Source: Cryptomeria japonica
Lineage: Eukaryota > Streptophyta > Pinopsida > Cupressales > Cupressaceae
Assembly: GCF_030272615.1 (NCBI RefSeq)
Contig: NC_081414.1
Coordinates: 1,135,001 to 1,199,000, forward strand
Length of the DNA stretch: 64,000 nt
Reading direction: 5' to 3'
The stretch's first letter is position 1, and each line of letters begins with the position of its first letter. A model generated the notes under the pieces. The model did no database searches, was not told the DNA's origin, and saw nothing but the letters and a program-made list of their open reading frames with translations. Both the position numbers and the translations under genes were made by a program. Of the stretch, positions 10,203-23,132 are shown in pieces.

Positions 10203-10929
10203 ATGGAGAGCTTACCCAATGGAAATACCATTAATCCCATCCCTATGCAAACCATGTTCATGCAGCAGCAGCAGCAGCACAACCAGCACCAGCAACAAGG
10301 CTTACCCTTCAATGAAAGCGTCCAATTTGAGCCCCATGATTTCATGCCCCGCAACACCTTCACCCATTCTGATCTGCTGAACCAGGGAAACCATGCCTAT
10401 GACCACGCCCATGGCCAATGCTCTTCTTCTTCCTTCATCTCACCCACATCTGCTTACATCCATGCAAACTTTGCAGGATCATGTTCCAGATCGATTATGC
10501 CAGACATGACACCTCCTCAAGCCTCCCAATCCTTCGAAGATGACTTCCATTCCACTGCGCCCAACACAACCGCAGATGCTAACACTGACCCCAAAAACGT
10601 GCAGAGTGTATGGTAATATGTTGTTCACTTTATTTGGTCTTTGCTTAGGTTAGGGTATGAAATCCTATGCCAATAGTCATAACCCTGGGCCCCTGTAGCA
10701 ATTTTTGGGTAGCTTCATAACTTGCAGAGTACGTAATGATTTATTAGATAGTGAATGAGTGCTTGATTGATTGAAGGTCATCGCCGGGCAAAGTGAAGCC
10801 GAAGACAAGGAGAAAACTGAGGGAGCCCAGGTTCTGCTTTCAAACCAGAAGCGATGTCGATGTTTTAGATGACGGATACAAATGGAGAAAATACGGACAG
10901 AAAATTGTCAAGAACAGCCTTCATCCAAG
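10203..10929 (+). CDS. WRKY: WRKY transcription factor, group IIc (WRKY12/13-like), exons 1-2 of a partial gene
   Basis: Exon 1 (10203-10612) starts at the first good ATG. It encodes 136 residues plus two bases: a Q-rich run at residues 21-32, then a Ser/Pro/His-rich, probably disordered region. The intron (10613-10776, GT...AG, phase 2) joins TG to G to make W137. Exon 2 (10777-10929) encodes a basic stretch (KVKPKTRRK), the block LREPRFCFQTRSDVDVLDDG and the DNA-binding heptapeptide WRKYGQK at 173-179. It ends in phase 2 at HPR with donor GTAC, which is the conserved WRKY intron position. The LREPRFCF...SDVDVLDDGY context is typical of the WRKY12/13 clade; in Arabidopsis these nuclear factors control secondary-wall thickening and flowering time. 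The exon for the C2H2 zinc finger was not found, so the gene is either interrupted by a very long intron or truncated. The reading frame shown is undamaged. Confidence 0.88.
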
Positions 10930-13530
10930 GTACTTTTTTTTCTCTCTTGCTTAACACTGTTTTTCTTTGTGTGCGGGGATGTGGGTAACACAGGGTTTTT
11001 TAATCTGGGTATGTTGAGCACTCAAATGTTACAAATTACGCCATCCACAATTTAAAGTAGGCTGAACTACTGAACTGCATCTGGACAGTATCCATTAATG
11101 GCCCACGAATGAACGTTCCTCCTTTACCAAAGAATTGAGTTTGTTTCTTAATAAAATCTTAATTCGATAAGCGAGTACATGTTCTCCTGCGATAAACAAA
11201 CTTATCAAGGCGAAGTTAAGAGTTTTTTGTGTCCCAAACTGCTCTCCATTAAAATTTTGAACTACAGAATGTATGATAGCTCTATGTTTTCTGATATAGA
11301 TTACATCCGAAATGCAATATTATGTGAGCTATAAGTAAAGCTTGAGCTATGGTTATATAGCTTTGATATTGAATTAACAACTGTTCGATAATCTTTATTA
11401 CAGTGCAAAAGATCGTAAACATCTTATACAAATCACCTTTGCGCTGTACCTGCAAAAATGACGATAGGTTTAGAATTAGATTGAAGAGTTAAGGAGCAAG
11501 GTAGTTGGCAATCATTCAGGTGGGACGACCAATTCATGATAATTGCATATTGATTAATATAAAAAGGTAAATTAAAAAAACAGAAGCATTTTAAAAATTA
11601 ATTAATTTAATGTTCAAAGGTAAACTATTTGTATTTTATTATATATATATGAATCGAGTGATCATGGTGGAGCTATAAGTTGGGAAACATGTGAATCTGT
11701 AGAACTTCAAATGGATTTCATAAAAGAGTGATGAAAAAAATTCATTAAAATATCAAAAAAGATTAGAAGTGAATTAAAGATATAATTATTTGGGAATATG
11801 GTAATAAATGAATTATAAGTTTTAATAAATTAAAAGAGAATTGGGAGTTATAATATCATAGAATAAAAGATTCAAAGACTCATTTGGAAGAATTTTAATT
11901 GTAGAAAAAAAATTTAGCAAAATTGAGACATAATACTTATTTATGATTAAACATCTTGAAAACATAATCAATATTAGATCAATTTACTTCAATCTCTAAT
12001 ATCTAGACAATTTTCTATTAGATAGACTAAACCTTTACATTACTTACCACAATCAATTGAGTCTATAAATTATATCAAATGCCAATACATTCCAATTCAA
12101 TTTTTTTTCATGTTTCTCAATGAGATCTTACATGATTTATAGACATGTAAAATTCTTCCAAGAATCTCATAACTCTTCAAAAACTAAAAACAAGAGGGAT
12201 CATCTCACTGCTTACTCATTGCTTATGAAACCATCTAACTTGTTACAAAATCATAATTTGATGGTTTTCATAATTTTACATAAAACTATTGAAATATTAG
12301 TTTTATTTAAATCTATATTTTTTTATCTTCTAAATTATCTTAGAGTGTTGTAAGATCTGTCATCTATTTTAAAAATTAATTTTCTAATGATTGTATAGAA
12401 AAAATATAAAAAGATACAATAAAAAAGTTAAAGAAAATTGTAAACAATTTAATAAAGATATTTTAAATCTAAATATATTTTAATTGATCAATTACCAAGA
12501 GACATACTTAATAACCTTAAAATTAATAAATAATTATATCTAAATATAGTTAAAAGATAAATTCAATAAAATGAAATGACGATAGATTCTTATATTAATA
12601 TTTGTTAAGAGATTTTTAAAAACATACAAGATCAATTCTTTTTTATTCGTGCTTTTAACATTTGAAAACATAATTATATTTTTAAAATATAAAAAATGTG
12701 TTATGATCACTTTAAATTGAATATAAAATTATTATTTTAATTAAAATATTTTTACCTTAGGTGTTGTATGATATCAATATAAATTTTAATAATTTTTTAG
12801 ATTATATATATAATATAAATAAATGATATCATCTTATAGTCATATTTTATGATGAGAATCAAAAGAATTAAAAAATTTATTTTATTTTTTAGCTATCCAA
12901 ATATGAAAATATAAAGATTGTGTGATTATATATATATATATATGAAAGATATCACTCTTAAACATTTGTTTCAGTTAAATCGCAAATCTAATTAAAATTT
13001 ATCTTATTTTACATTAAAACTAAATAAAAACTATGTTTTCTTTACATTATTATGAATACTCTCATAAATGAAAATAATATTACTTGTGCTAAATATCTGC
13101 ATTCCTCATGAGTAAAACACCTATGATACTAATTTATTTCCTTATAACTTCTAAATTCATACTCATAAGCTAAAACATCTATCAAAACATATGAAAAAAT
13201 CTACCACGCCTCTAGTTTTACTTTAGGGTATAAATTAATAAATGAAAGAAAATAAATCTTACCATTTGAATGTTTATCTTCTTCACATGATATAATCCAC
13301 TTTCTTGTATTCTCTATAATATAAAATATAAGTATATATTATTTATACAAATAAACTCATTTAAAATAAGCTAAAATTTTATCTACATCACCTTACACAT
13401 AGAGACATGGTGAATCAATATATTATGAACACAACAAAATAGGGGAGCACCCTAGAATAGACACGAAAGCAAAAGAGAAACATATAGCAAAAAAAAATCA
13501 CTCAAATAAGAGAGTGCACCATCTCCTTGT
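10930..13530. other. AT-rich sequence after WRKY exon 2 (presumed second intron)
   Basis: Starts at the exon 2 splice donor. From about 11550 it becomes extremely AT-rich, with several TATATA runs (11640 and 12930). I see no exon encoding the YYRC/zinc-finger part of the WRKY domain and no recognisable transposon domain. If the gene is functional, this is part of a long intron. Confidence 0.5.
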
Positions 13531-13531
13531 T

Positions 13532-14095
13532 CTTCTAGGTGGTAATCTTATTGATTTCCTCCATTTCTTTCATAATGAATCTGGAGGTGTCGTTATTGTT
13601 GCTCCTGCTTCCGATCCTGGAAATAGGGCCTATGGTTTTGTTGCCTCCAGCAGCAATGTCTTCACCTCCAAGATCTTTCTCAAGTTCATTGTGAATGGAT
13701 TTGTACTCCACAATCATGACATTGATCTTTTCCAGCCCCTCCATACTATTATTCATGGCCTCCTTTCTTATGTCGACCAGGTTCTTAAGGTTTTTCTTTA
13801 TCTCCGCCATAGACTATTCCACCTTTTCAATTCTTTGTTCATGGTTGCATTTCATAACCTCGACATCTTGGGAGAGCTTCTGGGTCATAATCATGGGCTT
13901 CTCAGAATTGCTAGGCTTTGGCGAAGCTGTGAAGATATCAATTATCTCCTTAACTCCCACTTTAAGGGTATCAATTTCTCTCTCCACCCGCCTCTAGTAG
14001 CTCTCCTGGCTTTTGGTCGCTTCCATCACCAGGTTCATCAGAGTACCATCTATAACACATTGTTCATTTCTTTAGGCATGGTCCCCTGATTTTCC
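13532..14095 (-). pseudogene. Decayed coiled-coil ORF, family not identified
   Basis: The minus strand can be read through about 180 codons with two in-frame stops (one just before MAEIKKNLKNL at 13810) and a frameshift near 14050. The product is rich in charged heptad-like sequence (VEREIDTLKVGVKEIIDIF, MEGLEKINVMIVEYKSIHNE), indicating a long coiled coil. A short acidic C-terminus (MKEMEEINKITT) follows. Base composition is more GC-rich than the surrounding DNA, supporting a once-coding origin. Such coiled-coil ORFs are common in plant retroelements, but no catalytic domain is present. The plus-strand frames over the same bases are shadows. Confidence 0.45.
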
Positions 14096-14099
14096 TTCA

Positions 14100-14960
14100 G
14101 GACGTTAATAGGAATGTCCAGCTTTTATTTTTTTTAATCTAGTACATAATTTTAAAAGAATTTATAACATTTCTTCTTTCTTTGATTCTTTTAGTTTATT
14201 TAAAAATCCCTTTACCTTTTTTAAATTATTTTATTTATTTTTCTTTACTATAAAGAGAACGTTCCATATTAATATTAATATAAAATTAATTAAACATGTT
14301 AAAACAATTTCATTGAATAATTTATTTAAAATTTTAAAGTTTAAATAATATAACGATAATACATTTTAATTTAGTTTTTAGATGTTCTGTTAATATAATA
14401 TATAAAAAGTATTTAAAATGGTATCTTGAAGAAAATAATCTTTTTTTTTTAGATTATAATTATAAATAGAGTAAGAATCAGTAAATTTTTAGAAAGTTAT
14501 TATCAAATGTTTTCAAATTGATGGTTTCAAGAAACAATTTTTCTTGCCTATCAATTGTGGTGGATGATGTCACACCTAGTTTTGGGTTCAAGGAAAATGG
14601 TATTGCATTGTTGTGCAAGGATTTGATCGATGTTAAATTCCCTTCTTCAATGGCAATTTCTCCAAGCTCCATTTCTATCCTAAGTTCTACATAGAATATA
14701 TTTAATTTCTTTGATGAAATGAAGATTAGAAGTTCTAGGGTGGATATACCTATGGATTCCTTGACCAATGGCATACCTATTAATAGTGTCACACCTTGAT
14801 CCATTTTAAATCAAAAGGATTATTTGGATGTTGCCACATCTAAGAATAATTCCCCAACAAATTTTAGGGAAACCAACAATAAATCCTCTTATTTTGGAAG
14901 GCTCATTCAAAGTACAAGTAAGCTCATTGAAATAATTTTAGATGATGATGCTAAAAAAGA
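14100..14960. other. AT-rich spacer merging into a LINE relic
   Basis: The first 400 bp are very AT-rich and featureless. From about 14500 the composition becomes more coding-like and may be the decayed N-terminal part of the LINE ORF1 that follows, but no motif can be assigned. Confidence 0.35.
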
Positions 14961-14969
14961 TAATACAAA

Positions 14970-15545
14970 ATGAAGAATTTTTTGCAAAACATGGATAAAA
15001 ATTGGTAAGTTCAATTGCTTATGGCCCAACCCCCCAGATCGGCATTAATGGATCACTAAATTTTGGCAGACCATTATGATAGAAAAACTTGAAATATATC
15101 CTTATGTTTGTGGTTGCTTTATTGTGATTTCTGACAATGTGGGGGGTCAAAAAGTCATCCTATGTAGTCTTTGGGCATAGGATAAAACTTTATAATGTTA
15201 AAAAAATGGCACCCCTCATTTTGTCCCTCCATAGAATCCTTCGGTATTATTCCTATTCCAGTGCATATTCCTAATACCCCTCTTCATTTTTGGGTTGATT
15301 AATGTTTTGAAGCTATCAATAATTCTTTGGCTATAAATATATATTTTATTTTCCTTTTAATGCTCAAAACATATGCTTGCATATTAGTAGATCTTGACAA
15401 TTCAAAAGACATTCTAGTAGAAATAATTTTAAGGGTTAATGATCAATGTTGGTCCCAACCCTTGTATTATAAGGGATTTCATTTCCATTGTAGAATGTGT
15501 TTTAGTACTATCCACCTTGTTGTAGAATGACCCAATTGTAAAGAT
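14970..15545 (+). pseudogene. LINE ORF1 relic (DUF4283 / CCHC knuckle type)
   Basis: Reading across frameshifts gives the succession seen in ORF1 of plant L1-type LINEs. A segment resembling WVRxPxLPLHFW appears as PVHIPNTPLHFWVD near 15265-15300. Next comes AINNSLA, then TYACILVDLDNSKDI near 15370, and finally a spoiled zinc knuckle FHCRMCFSTIHLVVE near 15485-15530, in which the last cysteine is replaced by a stop. In the family ORF1 is an RNA-binding protein needed for retrotransposition. No ORF2 follows, so this is a truncated, old insertion. Confidence 0.6.
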
Positions 15546-17100
15546 AAACAAACTAGAAGGCCACATGGTAGAAATATTTTGCTTCATATCATACTATTAA
15601 TAGTCTAGTGAGAGAATAAGAACCTTCTCTTGAGCCTTTGCAAGACAAGGATCATGTGAATGTGCAATATAATTTGCCTAAATTTAAGAAAAATTTAACA
15701 AAGTTTCAATAATGGCAAAAAATGATCAACCACAATCTATGATTGAATGTTGATAACCCACTCCTATGACTAAATTTTCTTTTTCTTCCCAAATAACTTC
15801 AGAGTCATAGTAATAAGATCAAAGTATTGGCACATGAGAGGTGAGTAGTGTGAAACAAAAACCCTCCTAAAAAATAAACGAGGCCCATCATAATATGCAC
15901 CTATGGTCTCACTCCAAAAACAATATAATTATTCCAAGATAAATTATATTTCTTAAGTTGAGATCCTATTTTCTAGAACCCTTTTATGTACCTTTGGTTA
16001 CATAGATTTGGTCCTCCATAGGAGTAGCCACATTTTTGCATATATTTCCAATATTTTTATGGGGCCTAACTTCCTAATGCATACTAATCGATCAAAAAAT
16101 AACAACTAAGAGAAAATTAAATTCAATTATTATTGAAATATAAATTTTGTCAATAATATTCATATATTGGGTTTTCAATGAATATTAGAAAAATAATAGT
16201 ATATATTAATTTAATTTTTAAATATGAAACTTAATTTTTTAATTATTTTTAAAAATATCTAAGTAATAATATATTAAGATCATTAATGGTGAGACTAGTC
16301 ATCAATAGCTATAGCCTCTAGACTAGCTCAATTTAGAAGAAGTTTGTTTAGAGTGATCAAGAAAATCAATTTTTTTAAGCTATGTTTTCCTATTCTATTT
16401 GGATTGCCTTGACAAAAGGGCTCCATAGGGTTGGGGGTCAATTATTTTTAATGGTCATGCATGGCCTTAGTTTTCTCTATCCAATTGTCAGTTATTGTTT
16501 CCATAACCTTTTTGTAAGATGTTAGTTTTCCCACAGATCTAGCATATATGGGGGTTTGGCAAGATTTCCCTACATCCCTCAATGTACAAGAAATTTTTGG
16601 TAAATCAATATAAGAAACCTATGGTTGCCATTATGTATCAAAAAAGTTCTATTAAGATAATTATTAAATTAGTAATTTTTTATAAGAGTATGGTTTTTCT
16701 TCCTTTAAAAATAAAACTCTTTACACATCCTAATGAATAGATTTTTAGATTTAAAATTATTATAATAATATCCCTTTGCTAAGTGAAAGTAAATTATATA
16801 TTTAACTATGTAATGTTATAATAAGAAGGATTATAATAGATAATTTATATATGTCTAGAAAGCACTTAGCCATTTATATTTAAGAAATCCCTAAATAATA
16901 TGTTTGAGTATCTAAAGAAATAATCATATAATTTAAAATGATAAATAATCTCTTTTAACATGTCATGATCAAGTGGTGCTTTACTATGGTACATTTCAAG
17001 TTAGATTTCCCATTCTTAAAGGTCACAAAATCTTTCTCATGTTGAAGAATGCTCTACATGAACACCTTATTATATCTGTGATTGAAATGATGTTTCTATT
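15546..17100. other. AT-rich spacer
   Basis: No gene or element can be supported. Frames are short and full of stops. Confidence 0.5.
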
Positions 17101-17349
17101 TTGGAGGCTTCTAAAAATATTGTTATTGTTGGAGAGGAAATACCTTCTCCACCTATGTTTTCTATTTCTCCTCTTAATTTGGATCCTAATCCTCTTTCTA
17201 TGGATGGCGTTTACATGCATCCTCTAATTTGTGTGGCTTCCTCTAAAGGATCAACTTTCTTGACTAGAAATTTCCTTTTACATGTGTCACCTTCAATTCA
17301 GGTCTCAAAGAGATTCACCCCTCCCTCTTATTTTAGTGGATGTGGATAA
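17101..17349 (+). other. Short unidentified open frame
   Basis: About 82 codons, proline- and serine-rich (GEEIPSPPMFSISPLNLDPN). Composition is less AT-rich than its surroundings, but there is no motif, no upstream gene and no splice context. Possibly part of the same LINE decay as at 14970-15545; equally possibly chance. Confidence 0.2.
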
Positions 17350-20300
17350 TGAGGATTTTTGAACTATTCTCTAAAGAAAAAGTAAAGGTTTTCTAAAACA
17401 TGTTTCTTAGTCCCACACTCAAGTTAAGGGTGTGCAAATTTTCAGGTATAATTATGATATTATTTAGTCCTTTTAAATGGTTTGACCTGACAATTTTGTT
17501 ATAGTAGTGCTATTTTTCTCATCTATTTCTTGTTTTTTAGAAGGTTGAAACCTTTTCAAAAACCATTTTACATAATCAAAGGTATACCAAAAAATTAAAT
17601 AAAATTAAAAATAACCTAAAATATATTCAAAAAAAAAATTTGAATAGATATTTTTAAAGATAACTACATAATATAAATCACTAATTGCTTCTCTAAAAAA
17701 AAATATTGAAAAAACAACACTTCAAAATTTTACTATTTGATCGGTTGTCTAAAAAAGTTGAAAGAAATTTTAGATCTATCAGAACCTACTGTATATCAAA
17801 TTACTGCTATATAAAAAAACTTGAACCATGGAGATATATATAAAAAAACTTGAACCACGGAGATAGAAAGAAAAGAAGTAATAAAATAATACAAATTTAT
17901 ATAACAAATTTTTATTTATAAAGTAATAAAAATATAGGACAAACAACACTCAAGAATTACAAAATAACATCATTGTAGAAAAGCTACTAGGACAAATAAC
18001 AAGGGGTTACGAAGGCCCCAATCTATTACAAGTAATGATCAAAACAAAAAATTACACCATTTAAACCCATATTATTCTTTTTTTACTTTTGATGCAAAGA
18101 AACAATTTGAGGTGGACATTGCCTCCTACAAACCATAGTCCAAGGTTCAAAAATAACACCCTAAGGTGCACTATCCAAAATAGGGATTGAATCAATCAAT
18201 ACATTATTATCACTAAGGAATTATGATAGGAATAGAAATAGTCATCACTACACAAGCATTATTTATAGCACATAGGGAATTGATCCTTGGGGGCATAGGA
18301 GTAATGGGTAGCACATCATTAGTAACATTAGCCACATTAAAGGAAATATGACTACTAGGCACGATCTTAGAGTCATCAATAAGAGATTCTTATTGTGACT
18401 CCACCAATGGAATGGTGAAATCCTTGGACCTAACATTCTACCACCAAGATGAAAATTGAGACAACAACCTATAAGTGGTCACAAGAATTTATGAATAGTT
18501 TGAAGCCTTACCCAAATGTGCAAGAAGTTTGGAATATTTAGAAGCCTAACCCAAATTTACAAGAAGTTTGGAATATTTGGAAACCTAACCAAAATATGCA
18601 CTAATTTTATCCATTACGTAGATAGATTGAAGAGGGTAAACTAGGTTTGTGTGAAATGTGATGTTGATGCCACATCCACAAAGAAATATATAAAATAGTA
18701 TTGTGGTCTTCAATACAATTAAATGATGAAATAAAGAAACCTTTAGAACAAGGTTAGATCTCCACCCTACCATCCATGAAAGAGCCCCGAGTTTTATAAT
18801 CTAATGGTTAAGATCAAAGAGGAATGGCCAAAAATGACGTAATTTGTAGATCAAGGCCTAAAACATGATGGAGGTAGAGCAATTACTAAAGTAGCCTCAA
18901 TAAAATATTTTTTTGTCCTAACCCATACAACCACAACAAGACCTAGATCCATAGATACAGACAAAGTAGTCACATTCATTGGTGACTTTCTTGATTAATA
19001 ATCACTAGAGAGGTGATTCTTAGAAGGAATTGAAAATATCACAAATAGACTAGAAGAGCCAACCATGCCAAGAGACATAGTAGATGAAGCACGTTGAATC
19101 TCATCATTAAATAGTGTACTAACAAAAAACAAGGAATAAATCCCTACAGCTAATGGCACCATAGAAACAAATGAACTATTAATCCCAACAATAGGAAACA
19201 CACCAATAATAGACAAACCATGAATGCCTGTGATAAATGGTGCATAGATGGGAAGAGGACCAAGAGTCATTTCAAAATATCCTCAATTATCTTCTTAATA
19301 TTTATCTCATGTATAGTTATTAATTTATTTTCTTGATTCAAATAGGTAAAGGAAGTTAATAATGACTAGGTATTCATGTCACATAGTTACCATGAAATCA
19401 GAAGGGACCATAAACTAGTATAGTACAAAAAAATATTTTTAATATATTTTATTTTCATTATATCAATTGAAGATGTGTGATAATGATGGAAATGAATATT
19501 TTAGTTAATCTTAAGAGGATATAAAATACTGTCAAAAAATAGGTGGCTAAGATAATATCTTAAAAAATATTTTAAGAGGAATTGTGGGTTGTGCAAAGCA
19601 TAAAAAATTTAGATGTAGGAGTAGAAAAAAACTACGAGTATTATTTAATATTGTGTGATCATAGATGACATGAGATAAATTTATTAAGTGCACCAAGATA
19701 TTAAATAATTCTGCTACAAAAAATATAAAAAATTACATCACATGAAAAATGACATGGTGATAATATATTTGTCAAGTATTTTAGAGTGTTTAGATGTGAT
19801 AAAAAATTTAAGATTTTAGTAAATAAATTTACCAAATTGCATAAGAAAAATGTAACATAAAACTTCATTAGTTATAGTGAATTTCTTAAAGGTTACATGT
19901 TATATGATCTACATTAAAAAAAATATTATCAAAAATATTTTATTTGATGAGGCTATTTTTAATAATCATACCCTATAAATAGTAATAAATTATTTTTGCA
20001 AGTTGAAGATGTAAACGAAAAATAAAATTAATGATATGAAGAAAGAGTTAGAAGAAAAATAATAATTCACAAAATTTACCAAAAGGATAAACAAATTAAA
20101 GAGAAAGATCGCCACATTAAAAATTACATGTTGACATGTATAAATAAAATACATGTGATCCTTGATCCTATGAAGAAACTAAAAATAATAAAGAATGAGC
20201 ACATACATTATTAAAAAGGTGCAATTTCTTAGTGAGAAATGACATGAAAAATTGGTAGAACTTCTTAAAGGAAAAAACAAAATTTGATGAATATATGTGT

Positions 20301-21070
20301 CAATTTCTATTAATTAAAAGATATAGAACATATATTCACAAAAAAAGTAGACGGGCACAAGGTTACCCCTCAGAGTCATACGAGAAGATCCTAAAAAACT
20401 AATATAAAGTCACTAGGACAAAGCCCAAAAATAGAGTTCACCAAGTAGACAACATGACAGAAAAACATAAAAACCACTCGCTTAAGTGACGAGAGCAATC
20501 CTGGATGGTGGCAGAGGGGGATATCAGTCATTCATTTTCCCCATACATTGATTAGTGATATCCAAAGTAAAATTAGGAAGAGACCACCCTCATCAATAGG
20601 TTCACCTTCCTCTTTATCCTTATCATCCCAAGTGGGTGCAATAGATAGATCTAGTCTTGAAAAGCCCTTTTGAAGAATCAGGCCAACCACCACCACCACC
20701 ACCACTAGGAGTTGTCCATCCACTGCTACCATCAAAAGTAATTCCCATCGCCTAGAGCCCCACCCAAAGGAAAAGCCTCCACATAGGGGAGAGGTAGAGT
20801 GTCATCAAATAGAGCCATCCCACCACAAGAGTGGTGGTGAGGAGCCTAGAATCAAGGGGTTTGAGAATGTTGAGCATAAGAACTTCAGTCGTGCCTATGG
20901 ACATGAGGATTTTAAATGAAATAATTATGTTGACACTAAATGGACCTATAAGACCAATTAAATTAGATATAATGGATACATAGAAAACTTTTGGAATGTG
21001 TTGAACCAATAAATTACCATAAAAAAAGGAATCACATCGAGTGGGACACTTGGACATGTTAAAAGAATAA
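17350..21070. other. Long AT-rich spacer with small tandem repeats
   Basis: No gene can be supported. It contains two adjacent copies of a 27-bp AAAAAACTTGAACCATGGAG unit (17813-17867), a roughly 40-bp tandem repeat at 18493-18600 and a CCA trinucleotide run at 20683-20706. Minus-strand frames at 18995-19270 and 20532-20735 encode low-complexity or hydrophobic peptides without recognisable domains. They may be retroelement-derived but cannot be assigned. Confidence 0.45.
18493..18600 (+). repeat. Tandem repeat, about 40-bp unit
   Basis: Two and a half diverged copies of a unit containing CAAGAAGTTTGGAATATTT followed by AGAAGCCTAACCCAAA. Confidence 0.75.
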
Positions 21071-21089
21071 TACAATTATACTTTTGTTA

Positions 21090-21487
21090 TGTTGGATTCT
21101 AATTTTAATGGTATCTTTATCAAATAGATAAAAAGAATGCCTTTCATTAAGGGTGAATTAAAAGAGGATAATGTGTTGACTATGATGATTTCATGTAAAT
21201 AAGGATATTGTAATACGATTATGTAAATATTATAAATCACCAGTGCTCTCATGTAAAAGGCTGACACATTCAATAGAATAATAACATGTCGGATGTGCAT
21301 GAACTTCTACATTCATCAATGGTTTTACATAAAAAAGCCAACATATTTAGTAGCAACACATCTCGCTTGGGAGGGAGAACATATCACCTATGATGGTCTC
21401 ACGTAAATTATGACATGTGGTATTGTTTCATAAACAAATTACACATTGTGGTACACAATCAACAACACCAAAATGTGTTGGCTATGA
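21090..21487 (+). repeat. Left part of a degenerate tandem repeat array
   Basis: Repeated blocks such as ATGTGTTGGCTATGATG, CATGTAAA and ACATGTCGGATGTG recur irregularly. The array resumes at 23133, on the far side of the inserted LTR, as the same kind of sequence. Confidence 0.5.
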
Positions 21488-21492
21488 TGGAG

Positions 21493-23132
21493 TGTTGAAC
21501 ACACCACAAGACTGAGAAGGGCGGGGGGGGGGGGGGGGGGAGGGGGCAAGAATCAATCCGAACCTTAAACTAATTTATCTTTAAGCTCTTAAACTTCAAA
21601 TCACAATAATCTTATCTCTACAATAATGGAACATGAAACCACAAAGCACCATACATAAGAGAACACCATATTTACGTGGAAACCCCTAAGAAGGAAAAAA
21701 ACCACAGTGAGAAACATACTCACAATATGAATAATTGATTACAATGTTTTAGGCTCAAGGCTAAGGTAGTTCACTGCTCCTAATTTTGACTTGCAAGACT
21801 AAGGTGTATAATCGTAGGGTAAGATACAATGGACTTGCATTACTAGGACATACAATCCCAAAGTAAGATAGAAATTTGCACAAGCTACAAAAAAAAATAC
21901 TATCTTTTGGCAAGCATGGGAAAATGATAGATTGAATTGACCAAGATCTCTTGATCATGAAATTTTCCTTCAACAACTGTGTCAAGTGAACAATATCATG
22001 GAAAACACATTCATTGTCTCAAAACTCTGTCTCATTGAAAGAAATGATCATCAAAGCTTGACACAATTTAAAATTGGCACTTCTCCACATATGCTTGCGC
22101 ACCATTCACAATCAATCCACATCAATCCATGTTATGATTCACACACACATATTGAAACCCTCAACTAGGACAACCATAGATAGAATATACATAGATTACA
22201 CAAAGTCAGCCACCATGATCAACTACACTAAATGTGGTCCACTCCAAGAGATAAAGGGAACCAAAATACATCAAAAATATTCATCCAAAGTTGATTCTAA
22301 TGAACCACACACACTAACACATCCTCCAAAGTCAACATCAAACATAACATGATAGCCAATAAAGCACGTTAATCAATCAACCTAAAAACATCACCCAATG
22401 CAAATTACTCAAATGTGGATCTTCACACGCCATGGTAAGACCCATAACAAGACTCTAACACAACCTCCAAAGTATATCTGGACCAAAAGAGTATGATCCA
22501 AATAAGATAAATCAGCTTAGTCGGCCAGAGCCCCACACAACTGACCACACTAAACAACAAAACAATGTAACTTCACTTGCCAAGTAAACCAATACATGAA
22601 ATCTAAACTAGAATAGTGCATGAACCATATGAACTTGTCCTCCAAGCTGCAATACTTTAATCATCATAGCGGAGCAATGCAAAGCATTCTCCAGACCCGT
22701 CCTAACAAACAACTTCACCGATAATAAACTGCAACCACCAACTTCACCATCTGAGCAATAAAGGACCTAAAAACATGATAATACAACATCCATGGAACAT
22801 AGACATTATATCCAGAACTGCAAACCATCATCTTCAAAAACTGGAGGAGAGCAAAGCATCCTCCATAAAGGCATTAAATACTATTTCCTGCATATTGGAA
22901 CTTCCACTACTTTTCATCTTTTAGAAACACCTCATACTCACTCAACATCGCCTCGAGACAACATAGAAACATCTGAATACTCATTTCTGGACCACATACC
23001 ACAACTGAACAACTGCAATTTCTTTTCCACCTTTGTCACCACTACACACAAACAACACCAAACAAGTAACATCAATCACAAGTGACACCAAACAAGTTTG
23101 ACATCAATGACAACACAACCATATTCACAAAA
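21493..23132 (-). repeat. Solo LTR with 5-bp target duplication
   Basis: The left end TGTTGAACACACC is the reverse of the usual LTR 3' terminus. It is followed by the CTCTCAG-type motif with an expanded G run (21523-21540) and the conserved GGTTTTT...TTCCACGTAAA block (minus, 21660-21715). The right part holds ATCAATGACAACA, the reverse of TTGTCATTGATG near LTR starts. TGGAG flanks it at 21488-21492 and 23133-23137. Removing LTR plus one TGGAG yields ATGATGGAGAACATGT, which matches the neighbouring tandem-repeat unit ATGATGGAAAACATGT at 23302, so the empty site is visible. No internal region remains: LTR-LTR recombination product. Confidence 0.85.
21523..21540 (+). repeat. Poly-G tract of 18
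   Basis: An uninterrupted G run (C on the LTR sense strand), preceded by GAAGGGC and followed by AGGGGGC. It is an expansion of the short C tract found at this place in every LTR of the window. Confidence 0.95.

Noticed and set aside
10156..10380. Overlapping frames in the WRKY first exon, on plus and minus strands
   Set aside because: Alternative frames over Q-codon repeats; the plus one begins with a non-ATG codon. The WRKY frame continues in phase across the intron and is the real one.
13514..14089. 191-codon plus-strand frame
   Set aside because: Antisense shadow of the coiled-coil relic; leucine/histidine-rich with no domain.
20532..20735. Minus-strand frame with a poly-Val run, possible membrane protein
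   Set aside because: The valine run comes from a CCA/TGG trinucleotide repeat; nothing else supports a protein.
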